Assembly: GCA_017311185.1 (NCBI GenBank)
Contig: JAESUZ010000983.1
Coordinates: forward strand, 1-64,000
DNA: 64,000 nt
Reading direction: 5' to 3'
DNA from: Proteles cristata cristata
Lineage: Eukaryota; Chordata; Mammalia; Carnivora; Hyaenidae
The position numbers were made by a program, and so were the translations under genes. Positions 49,801 to 62,330 of the stretch are shown piece after piece. Positions within the stretch are counted from its first letter, which is position 1. The number at the start of each line of letters is the position of its first letter. The notes beneath the pieces are model-generated. The model was given only the letters and a program-made list of their open reading frames with translations. It did not search any database and had not been told where the DNA came from.

Positions 49801-52800
49801 ACTACTACTTTAAACGCTAATGAAGTGTTATTTCCTTACAGTGCCACAAGGTTGCGGTAGTGAGAGAAGATAAATTGGAAGGTAAGTGTTTCAGTGACTC
49901 GGCAAGATTTTCCTCTTATGGGATCAGTGTAGGTACAGAAAAAGTCTACCCCTAGCATCTGCGTATAATATATTTAGCTCTTTAGGTGAAGAGCTGAATA
50001 TTCCTTTTATTAGTAGTTTCTGAAACATGTTAAAATAGGATACCACATCTGCCTAACTTCCCATTTTTAAGACCAGTAGCTGCTGACATTTATAAAGCAC
50101 TTTTATCACATTTCAAAGCTCATGTGATTCATGCAAAAAACTATCATGAATACCATGTGGATCACCTCATCAACTATAAAAAGACAGTAGTTTCTAAATA
50201 CTGTTTTGTTTTCCAGAATCGTTTTTTAGGAAGAAAATTAAAGAATGCTTTTCCAAAGTCAGAAAGACTTAATATAACTTCTAACTTAAATTTTTATCTT
50301 CCCATTTCAAGATATTGATGCTATGGTTCTGTATTTAAAAATCCAGTTCAAAGGAATTTTGTAACGGGGGTCCACGTGATCTGGACCTTTGTCTCCAGAC
50401 AAAACCTGTACTGTTGTACTTCATATATAGACTCCTCCCAGTGGGGTCATTTTCTTACAAATGAACTCCGAGGTGTTTAGGGTGGTGGAGATGTGCATTT
50501 CTTTGTGAATTCCCACAATGGTAGGCAAAGGGATTTATTCATTCAGTAGATACATAATGAGTACTCATACTCTGTCAAGCTCTGTGCTACGTGCTAGAGA
50601 CTCAGGCACATTCCCTTTCTTCATGGATCTAACATTTGTTCTTATGATGTTCTTCTGTGTTTCTCCTCTGCAGACTTACCTGGTTAGTTAGTATTTTTGT
50701 TGTAGAGTTGCTTCCTGTGCACAAAAATTGAATTACATAATAAAGTCTTCTCAGGTAGAAATTGCTTATTCTTCAGTTACATGCTAGAGTGTAAGATTCT
50801 TCCCTGACTGAAAAAAAAAAAAAAGAAAACATTATAGTCATCATCAATCATTCATTAATGTTTACTGAATGTCCATTGGATGAGTGATACCCTCACAGGT
50901 GTTGTACTTAGAACTGACTCACCACCACCTACTTTGTCATGATGTCCCCATTATAGACAGAAGAGTTGATGTTATACTGTGTATGTGACTCTTTGGCCTT
51001 TTAGGGCTTTTTGAACCACCACAGATTGCAAATGGCTTTAATGCAGAAGGGTTTCTTGTTAAAGTCCCCACATGCTATGAAGTTTGTGTATTAACAGACT
51101 GCTTTTCCTGTTGACTTGTAGCAGTGAAGTCCAAGCTAGCTGTGACTGCCAGCATCCATGTGTACAGCATCCAGAAAGCCATGCTAAAGGACAGTGGGCC
51201 TCTGTTCAATACCGACTATGACATCCTTAAAAGCAACTTGCAGAACTGCAGCAAGTGAGCTCCTTAATGTTCCTTGTGGGCTTCTTTACGAATTGATTTT
51301 GTAAGATGTTTACACAGTGGCTGCCTCTTAAGAGTGAATGCCAAGTCTAGTAAAACCCCATTTATCTTGCAGTAAGACACATGCCTGGTTTTATTAGTAC
51401 ATCATAAGGTGAAAAATAGCAGCTACAACCCATATTGAAAACCCCAGTGGACTCCCCATAAATCTATTTCTCATGTATTTATCCTGTCACCGCCACCAGA
51501 AATGTTTGTTGTGCCCCCTCATTACTCCCTTACCCCAGTCTCTGCTTGTCTGAATCCTACCCATTTTTCAGGAACCAGTGCAAATATCCTTCAAAAACTA
51601 TTTCTAATTTGTTATCCCTTTACCTTCCATCCAAAAGCAGTTGATCTTCCACAGCCAGGATCACATCTTGTTCATTTTATACTTTATACCATTTTCAGTG
51701 AGGTGATGGACTGTAATGCACAGGCTTGTGTTGTGGCTTTGCTGCTTAATAGCTGGGTGGTTTTGGGCAAAAACAGAGTTTACTCTTTGAGCTTTGGCTT
51801 TTTCATTTTTAAATTAAATATAATAATGCTTACTTTGTGGGGTTGCATTAAAGGCTCAGATCAGTTCCTTAGACATAGTAAGTACAAACTACTTTGACAG
51901 GTACTAAGCGAGATCATTTGAATTCATTCCAGAAAGATCTGATGAGTTCCTATGACATGCCACACACAGTAGAGTGAATATGGCCCAGTACCTGCTTATG
52001 GAACTAATGGTCTTATGGTAGACAATTACAGTATAGTGTGGCAGTGCTATAATAGGAGTAATACTGAAAGAGGATATTTGGGGGGCACTTGTGGGAAATC
52101 AAATAGCTATGTCCTAGATTAGGAGATTATAGGGAACGCATCGCAAAGCAGAACACTGCTTTCTGGCCTGCTGTTCTCACAGCCGTCTGAGTGATCTCCA
52201 CTGTAGTGGCTTCCTCAAGACGTTATGAACAATCAGTCATGAATGGATTACCCTCCTCAACTCCCATGAGCAAGAAAATTCCTCAAACAATAAAGGGGAT
52301 AGGTGGAAAATAAAATAGCTGTGTCCTGGGTTAGGAGAATGCATGCATTCCCTATAATATCCTAACCCAGGACATAGTTACTTGATTTCCCACAGGCACT
52401 TATCCCTTACTTTTGGGTAGGATGGAGTGATGAGGCAAAAGAGAGGCTTCCTGGAGGGTGTGATATCTAAGTCAAGTCCTAAAAGCTGAGGTAGAAGTAG
52501 AAGAGTGAGGACAGAACTGTGAGGAAACGTGGTGCTTATTTGAAACCAAAGTCATTTTCAATGGCTGGATTTAGACTGAGAGGTAGGAAATAATGAAATA
52601 TAAGACTGAAATAGGAGTCACTAATATTGACTATTAGGATAAGGAGTTTAGACCAGGGAAGCAGGTGGGTGAAATGATTAGAGCTGCACTTATAGAAATA
52701 TCAGTTGGGGTGCTTGGGTGGCTCAGTTAAGTGTCCAGCTCTTGGTTTCAGCTCAGGTCATGATCTCACGGTTCATAGGATGAAGCCCCACATCACGCTC

Positions 52801-55800
52801 CGTGCTAAAAGCTAAAAGCACAGAGTCTGCTTGCGATTCTCTTTCTCCCTCTCTCTGCCCCTTCCCTGCTTGTGCTTGCTCTCTCCCTCTCTCAAAAAAT
52901 AAATAAATATTAAAAAAAAAAAGATCACTTGGCTGTAATCAGATGATGAACATTGATCAGAAGGGAATAATCAGGAGAACAAAGCTATCCGTGAGGAGAA
53001 ATGTTACAGTGATTCAGGGAGGAGGTGATAGTTATCTGAAGTGTTGTGGTATTGAGGGTGAAGAGGTATCAGGGATAAAGAGTCATGCTGTCAAAACCTG
53101 GATGTTGTCACGTTTGGAGACCAGGTGTGTGTATGTGGTTAGCTAGGGGTGTTCGTGGTGTTAAGGATGTTGACCATATGTCTGACTTGGGTGGCTGGAT
53201 TGGGTGAAGGTGTCATCACTAAGAAAGAGAATATGTGGGGAGGAGTAGGCTTGGATGAAAAGAAAAAATGTTGAATTGGGTTTGGATATGTTGAGTTTGA
53301 GAAGCCTATGGGGAGTCCAAGTGGAGATGTCCATACAAAAAGATAGATGAGTCTAGAACTAAGGAGAGAAATCTGGCATGAAGGTAGAGATTTTAGAATT
53401 TGAGAAAATAGCTGATTAATTGGGACACAGCAGTAGATACAGTAATTCAGAGAGAATGTATAGAATGAAAGTAAAACTCTAGCTATGGTTACTAGCTATA
53501 TAACCTTGAGCAAATTATTGAAACTCTCTGTCCCTCAATTTCCTAATCAGTAAAATGAAGCTAACAATGGTACGAATGAGTGAGTATATATAAAACACTT
53601 AGAATAGTGCTTGGCACATAGTAAGCACTGTTTAAAGATAGCCACTTTTTAAGAGATGGGTAAGAGGAGCCTAAATGGGAACAGCCAGAGATGAGAGGAA
53701 AATCACGAAAATATATGGGGTTCTAAAAGCAAGGAGTTTTAAGAAGAAGGGTCTGATTGGCAATATCCTATCTTGCTGAGAAGCTAAGTAAAATAGCAAC
53801 TGAAAAGTGTCCATTGGATTTAATGATGGCCTTGGTAAGAAGGTTTTCAATGGAATAGCCAGATTCTGGTGAACTGAGTAAATGGGAGCATGAGAAAATG
53901 GGACAACAAATATGAACAAGTCTTTTCAGGAAATTGGACTATAAAATGGAGAAAGAGAAAGGTCGCTAAAGAGAATTTGAGACTGAGGGAGAATATATAC
54001 CTTGTTGAGAATGCTCTGAACTTGTACTCTTCAGAAAGAGCCATAAAAAAGGAAATAGTTGAAGCTACTGAAGGAGATGGGTAACTGATACAGGCAGGTC
54101 CTTGAGGGGAAATAGATAGAGACTGGCCCAGCATAGTTTCTGTAGGTTCCATAAGAACAGGGAGTCTGTCTATTTTTTTTTTTTAATATTTTTATTTATT
54201 TCTAGGAGAGAGAGAGAGAGAGACAGCGCGAGCAGGGGAGGGTCAGAGAGAGAGGGAGTCACAGACTGAAACAGGCTCCAGGCTCTGAGCTGGCAGTCAG
54301 CACAGAGCCCGACGCGGGGCTCGAACCCACGAACCGTGGGATCATGACCTAAGCCGAAGTCGGACGCTCAACCGACTAAGCCACCCAGGCGCCCCGGGAG
54401 TCTGTCTATTTTGAAACCAAAAACTAGTGCCTGGGAAATGGTAAGCTTTCAGTAAGTAACTGTTGAGTGAATTGATGACAGACATTAGTTCTTTTATTTT
54501 ACAGTTCAAAACCTTAAGTGTAATGGGCATACAAATATTTATTAAATAAATATATAGCTAAAGAGTAATAGTTAAGTGGTAGTTAAAAAAATTTTTTTAA
54601 TGTTTATTTTTGAAAGAGAGCATGAGTAGGGGAGGGACAGAGAGAGAGGGAGACACAGAATCTGAAGCAGGCTCCAGGCTCTGAGCTGTCAGCACAGAGC
54701 CTGATGCAGGACTGGAACCTACAAATTATGAGATCATGATCCAAAGTCAGATGCTTAACCGACTGAACCACCCAGGCACTCCAATAAGTGGCATTTTTTA
54801 TGGAAAGACTATGAGAAAAGATGAATACCCTGATAGGTTTATGTAAATTGTATTATTAGATTTCAAAAATAATCTGTATGAAAATCTAGCTGTGGTATGT
54901 CAAGCTCTAAAAATCAGTTCTTCTGTTGTATCTAATAAGTAGACAAACAGGAATAAAGGGGACTCAAAAGTTCAAAATCAAATTTTACTCAGGGACCACT
55001 AAAGTAAACATGGCAAGTAGAAATGTGGTAATAGGAAACACTTTAATGAAACTTTACTTAAATACTTAAAGTGTGATGGACAGAAATGTGAAGAATTTAT
55101 CTCCAATAAAGAAGTTTGTAATTGCCCCTGAGAATTAAGGGCCAGCTGAGATCTGACTCATTGTTTCGTGTGTTTTAAGAAGTGCTGTGAGGGGAAGAAA
55201 GTTGAAATTTTAGGACTGAGCAGATTCTTCTCTCTTCGGACATGTTCCCAGCCCAATTTAGTCTCTTCCTTATTGCCAGTTCTGGTCCTGACCCTAAGGT
55301 GTGGAATGTAGACCAAATGGAGAAAGAGGTGTTTCAGGGCCAACTTCAGATGTTGACAATGAAATAAAACATTGCTCTTTTCTGTGTACATGGAAGCACA
55401 AGGCCACAGAGGAAGACTAGTGGGTAAAAGGAAATGATTTCCGTCTGTTCTTAACTCTGATGCACAAAATATTTGTGTTAGTGTGGGGTTTTCTGAAATG
55501 GACCATCATAAGGGGAAGATTTTGGAGCTATAGACTCTAGCTTTGGGGCTGCTCAGTCTAAGTTTACCTCTGAAATTAAATGATCTATCAGGGACTTTTT
55601 TCTTAGGCCAGTTATTCTAGCAGTTAATCTAGAAGTTGTGCCTGGTTGATCTCTCAAATAATTACTGTTACCACATAGTTTCTCTCTTAACTTTTCCCAC
55701 CTCAAGTTGAGGTGATACATTAAAGAAGGGAGAGAAACCAGAAGCCTCACTTCCAGGGACTTCAATTCTCATTCTTTGACATGTATTTCTATGTGCCAGG

Positions 55801-58800
55801 TTTTGTAATGTGTACCTAAAACACAAAAGATGAATAATACCCTTCCCTACCTCCAAGGAGCTCTCACCTACTCCCAATAAGCTAAAGACTGGGGGGAATA
55901 AAATGTTTTTCTTTGTCAGAAAAGTTGAGGAACTCTGCTTTAAGCACATCTGGGATTTGTGTGAAATAAGCACATCTACAAGGATTATAGAAGGGATGAA
56001 TGCTCCCTTTAATATCCCATGCATACTGTTCCACATTTCTTTACTTGGCTTTAGGCGTACTTGTCTGATGCTGTTACTTGGTATTATTAGAAATTATTAA
56101 CAAATGACAATAAAGGACCACAGGCCATAGCCAGTGGCTCTGTTCCCAGCTTCTTCCGTGTTTTAAAGTATGATCCACTCTGGCCAGGAGAGTTGCCAGG
56201 AATTTTGTTAATATTTAAAGCTCATAATTTTGATTTAGTCAATATTTATTGCATACCTAGCCCTGTAAGGTGAAGGTCTTTAAAAACAAGAGATAACCAT
56301 TTGATTTCCTAAGGATGGTGATATTACTAATCTTTTGTTATTTTTTGGTATATTCTTACTGTTTTGAATTGGGATGCTTTCTTCAAAAACGTAAGATGTC
56401 CAAGATGATATGGTAGGAGACCTCAGATTCCAGTCCTAGTTCTATTACTAACTAGACATATAATCTGGGACAAGTCACTCAACATCTCTCCAATACTTTT
56501 TTCTCTATCTTCATGAGAGTTTTTATTTATTTTTGAGAGAGAGAGAGAGAGAGCAAGCAAGGGAGGGGCAGAAAGAGAGGGAGGGAGACAGGAGACAGAA
56601 TCCCCGGCAGGCTTCAAGCTGCCAGTGCAGAGCCCAATGCCAGGCTCAAACTCACAAACAATGAGATCATGACCTGAGCCAAAATCAGAGTCAGATGCTT
56701 ACCAACTGAGCCACTCAGGCACCCCTGCACAAAATAATTTCTAAAATCCATTTTAGTTCTAAAATTTCTTAATTTAATAGTGTTAGAGTTAGAAAGTATT
56801 GTGTGGAAGAAGCAAGACTTTGAAATTAATGTAACATTTCCAACTTCAGGTTTAGTGCCATACAATGTGCAGCTGCAGTTCCCAGAGTTCCTGCTGAATC
56901 CTCATCATCCGAAAAGTTTGAGCAGTCAGATCTTCAAGTATCCAGTGAGACACAAGCCAATAATGAGTTGACAACCAATGGTCATAGTCTACCTACCTCT
57001 AAACAGATTGTACAGCAGCCCAAGGGAATAATGGGAATGTTTGCCTCTAAAGCTGCTTCTAAAACCCAAGATGCCAACAAGGAAACCAAAACAGAGGTTA
57101 AAGAGGTAACAAATGTAAGTTTAAAGATGTTTTTATAGTTCAGAATGGGTAACTGGAAGAACATTATAGTTTAATCAAGTAAGGTTCCAATATATAATAA
57201 TATATTCTAATTTTTCCACTGTGGTCTGAATCCTTTAATTCTTGATATCCTCATCTGAAATTGTCCTTTTTCTTTGCTTCTCACCAAGCTTTGGATTCTC
57301 CTGTAAAATGGTCCTGTGCACATCACAAGATTGTTTTGCAAGCCAATTGAAATCATGCATGTGAGAACACACGAAAACTGTAAAGTGCCAGGAATTATAT
57401 ATTAGCAATATGTCATTTTGGGAACATCTTATATTCTGAGTTTTGCCATGTAGGACTTCTTTTCTAGTGTATTTAACATTCTCATTCTGTTTCATGAATT
57501 TTTCTTGTTTCTTTTTCTTCATTTGGTTCCCTTATTTATTGTTCACACATCTGAACTTAAGTGCATTGGCTTAAGAAAAGTCTCATTAAGGTGGCTCAGT
57601 TGGTTAAGTGTCCGACTTCGGCTCAGGTCATGTTCTTGCAGTTCGTGGGTTCAAGCCCCGCGTCGGGCTCTGTGCTGACAGCTAACTCAGAGCCTGCAGC
57701 CTGTTTCAGATTCTGTATCTCCCTCCCTCTCTCTGACCCTACCCTGCTCGTGCTGTCTCTCTCTCAGAAATAAATAAAAAACATTGGAGAAAAAAAAAGT
57801 CTCATAAAAAACTATTAAAAAATACTCCAGAAAAGCATAATTATTGTTTTTTTTTTAAGTTTATTTATTTTTGAGGGGGGGGGACAGAGGATCTGAAATG
57901 GGCTCAGCAGAGAGCCCGATGTGGGGCTCAAACTCATGAACCACGAGATCGTGACCTGAGCTACTAAATAGTCAGATGCTAAACCAACTGAGTCACCCAG
58001 GCGGCCCATAATTATTATTGTTATTACCATCGTTGTGATTTTATGGCTTCCACTTTAGAAAAGGAGAAGGGAGTGGAGGGAAAACACCTAACATTTATGG
58101 AACTACTGTGTGCCAGTAGTATGATCTTTGCTTAAACCTTCCTAACTATTCTGTGAGAAGAGATCTCTGCTTTCGTATGTGGTGAAACTAAGGGCTAGAC
58201 ATTTTGAGTGAATCGCCTGGATATCAGATTGCTATAACATGGCACAACCAGAATTTAAATCCACTTTTTTTTTTAAATTTTTGAGAGAGAGAGACATCGT
58301 GAACAGGGGAGGGTCAGACAGAGAGGAAGACACAGAATCTGAAACAGGCTCCAGGCTCTGAGCTGGCTGTCAGCACAGAGCCCGATGCGGGGCTCGAACC
58401 CACGAACCTTGTGAGATCGTGACCTGAGCCGAAGTCGGATACTTAACCGACTGAGCCACCCAGGCGCCCCTGAAATCCACTTCTGATAATAACAAATGTA
58501 ACCTTTGGAGGTTCCCCTGTTGTGTACCATGCTGCCTCTGATCTGTTTTAATTCTATCAAACTAAGCAGTTTTTAAATACACTCAAATGTTTAGACACAT
58601 ACCTAAGCTTCAGAGACCCTGGTCTGGATTTGTTCTTATATCTAATGCCGACACATTTTGGCATGATCATAGGGACTGTGCCATCGGAACAGTGTCCCCC
58701 TCAGTTGAAGAGATTGTTTAAGATTCCTACTTGAAGGACAGCCTAGATGTAAAAAAAATCATATGTGTTTTCTGCTTCTAGGTATCTTCTGCAGGCAACA

Positions 58801-61800
58801 AGGCACCAGGGAAAGGGAATGTGATGAGCAATTTTTTTGGAAAAGCTGCTATGAGTAAGCACATTTTTACCTTCCTTTGATTAATACATGAATGTTAATA
58901 TAATAACATATTTGAGGTGAAAGCCATCGTATCCAGTTTTTACCCATCTCGTGTACCATGTAGCCTTCCTGCATCCTAACATAAATTTGCAGTCTCCTGA
59001 CCAGTATATTGAATGGAAAGTAATCCAACTGGAACAGTGGATTTTAATGGGTGAGCTGAGTTCAGTTTAGATCTCTTGGGGGTAGTTTATTATTCCTGTT
59101 TTTACTTCATACCTTGAAAAGAGAATTATTTGTTTCATAGGGCTCTTGAAAATGGATGATAAAATAGAAAGGAGGCTACTTGGTTAAATAGTACAGTGTT
59201 AAGGTTAATATCCTAGATGCTGGGGTCAGTTTGCCTGGTGTGACCATTATTAATTATTACCACTGTGTCTCCCAAGGGGTTGCAAAAATAAATCTTTTTG
59301 ACATTCTGTAGTTATTTTTCACAGATTCCTCATGTTAATGAACTAGACCTCACTATGAGTTACAAGGGCCCAGGTGGTAGTGGCCATTTAAAAATAATAT
59401 TTTTTGAGAAACCAAAATTTCCTTTATTTAAAAAAATTTTAACATTTATTTTTATTTTTGAGAGAAAGAGAGGGGAGGAGGGGCAGAGAGAGTGGGAGAC
59501 ACAGAATCCGAAGCAGGCTCCAGACTCCAAGCTCTCAGCACAGAGCCTGATGTGAGACTTGAACTCACGAACAAGATCATGACCTGAGGCAAAGTCAGAT
59601 GCTTAACCAATTGAGCCAGCCAGACACCCTTAAAAATTTTGTTTTAATTAGAATTCTTTTATATGGAAAGAACCAGTAGTCACATATTTTCATACTTCTC
59701 ATACCAAGTATACCTCCCCTGAGGACTATGTGGCATAATACCAGAAAGAATTCAGGAGCCGCAGGACCGTTATGACACACTTTCTTGGAGCATCAGTTTT
59801 ACAAAGATCTTGTGGGAAGGTGTTTTGTTACATGCCTATGCAAGCAAAATTAGTCAGAATTCTGCTTTCCCATGATGGTCGGATTAGTGGTTGGAGGAGG
59901 CATTGGAGTGATAGTATTTATTTGCCATAATATCTATCAGAGAAGATTTTTGTGTTTTGAAAGTATGTACAAAATTTGATACTTCAGGTTATTGGGAAGC
60001 ATGTTGTATTGTTGTAGGCAGAATGCACAAGAAGGGCTCCCTATTTCTGTGAAAATAGATGGTGCTAATGTCACTGGCCTGCATGGCTGGTACTGGTCCA
60101 CTGAATCCAATCAGATGTGTGGTTTCTTGGTGACTATTTGTTTTATTTGTTTTCTTATGCATTTGTAACCAGTGAATTAAAAAATTTTATTTCTAAAATA
60201 CATAAGCTTTGAATATTTGCCATTTGTAAAAAAAGAAGCTATACAGAAGATTATACTTATTTATTCATGTGTTTATTTTAGAAATATTCAGCAAATACTG
60301 TGTACTTGGAACTGTTATGCATATAGTGATAAAGTGGAAGAAATGTAGACAAGCAAGATCTCTGCTCTCATGGTCCTTATATTCTACTGTGAGAGATAGA
60401 CAAATCAATAAAGAATAAAATAGTTAATGATTTTAATTGCTAGGCAGACAGTGATAGAAGGAGTGGGGAAACTGGATAAAATAAAAGAATTAAATACTTA
60501 TGTAATAAAAAGAATGACTTTTAAAGTTGGTTTATTTAACATACTTTTTCCAAGGTTGAGTGTTCAGGGTAAAATGATGAATGTTTTTTTTTTTTTAATT
60601 TTTTTTTTTTTTTAAATGTTTTATTTGTTTCTGAGAGAGCGGAGCGAGACAGCGTGAGCAGGGGAGGGTCAGAGAGAGAGGGAGATACAGAATCTGAAAC
60701 AGGCTCCAGGCTCTGAGCTAGCTGTCCGCACAGAGCCTGACGCTGGGCTCGAACCCACAAACCGTGAGATCATGACCTGAGCCAAAGTCGGACGTTTAAC
60801 CAACTGAGCCACCCAGGCGCCCCTGCTTTTATCGGGGCGCCTAGGTGGTTTAGTTGGTTAAGCGTCCACCTTTGGTTCAGGTCATGATCTCATAGTTTGT
60901 GGGTTCCAGCCTCCACATGGGGCTCTGTGCTGTCAGCTCTGAGCCTGCTTCCAGATCCTCTGTCCCCCTCTCTTCTCTCTCTCAAAAATAAACATTAAAG
61001 AAAAAAGTAAAATGATGAATATTTTTATTGTATTTGACACATGACAAGATCATTGTGATGAAAATGAAGAGAGGTGGATGAAAAGAGCTGAGCATTTTAA
61101 ACTTAATGCTGGACAATAACAAGTGTTGGTAAGGATGTGAAGTCAAACCCTTGTATACTGTTGTGGGAAATATAAAATAACATGATTGCTCTGAACAGTA
61201 GCAAATGGTATAGCAATATTTCAAAAAGTTAAATAATTATCCAGTGCTTCCACTCTTACATGTCTACTCAGGTGAATCAAAACTATATGTTTACATAAAA
61301 ACTTGTACACAGATGTTCATAGCAACATTATTCATAAAAGCCCAAAAGGTGAAACAACCCAGTGGTCCATCATCTGATGAATGGATAAACACAGTGTGGT
61401 ATAACCACAGAATAAGATATTATTGAGCCATAAAAAGGAATAAACCTTTGAATTATAAAATGGATGAATCTTGAAACATGTGAAATGAAAGAAGCTAGAC
61501 AGAAAAGGCCACATATTATGTAAATCTATTTCTATCAAATCTCCAAAATAGGCAAATCTATAGAGACAGAAGGTAAATTAGTAGATTAGTGTCACGCTAG
61601 GTTGGGATTGGGGAGTGACTGCTCATGAATACACAGGGTTAATTTTGGGGGTGATGAAAATGTTCTAAAATTGGGTAGTGGTGATGTTTACACGGTTAAA
61701 AAGCACTGAATGTTACACTTTCAGAGGGTAAATTTTCTGACGTGAATTATTAACAAGAACCTTAATGCTCTATGTGTGAAAAAAATTACAGCATTGGTGA

Positions 61801-62296
61801 CACAATTAAAAAGACATCATCTGTATCTGCTTATAAAGGGGTTTCATATTTGAGTATAAAAAGGTGATGCTCTTAATTAGTCAAAAGATACAAATGATTT
61901 GATCATTCAGATAAAAAGAAAATGTGGTTAAGTTTTCCTTAACAGTAGTCTGAAAGTGTTGGCAATGAGCTGCCTCTTTACCAGCTAATTGGCCAATTGT
62001 AGCTGCATATGTAAATAAGTTGGAGTTTCCCAAATACTGTGAAGCCATGACAGAGTGAAAACTCTGGATGCTGAATCTGTTTGGTCACTGGTATTTTAAT
62101 TAAGATCATTTTCCTGAAATTGGTAGACTCTATGCAGTAGCCTTGCTTTCCTTACCCCAAGAGTGAAGTAGGAATAGTTGGAGGTTTTTCCTCCTAATTA
62201 TTCTATTCTCTCCTCCCCTCCCCTCGTCTCCCGTCCCCTCCATCCTATCCTATCCTTTTGAGAGAGACAGAGACAGAGAGAGAGAGACACACACAC

Positions 62297-62330
<34 letters not shown>

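Noticed and set aside
51502..51897. 131-codon open frame between POLD3 exons 5 and 6
   Set aside because: It lies over L2 and MIR remnants, and POLD3 splices across it in frame.
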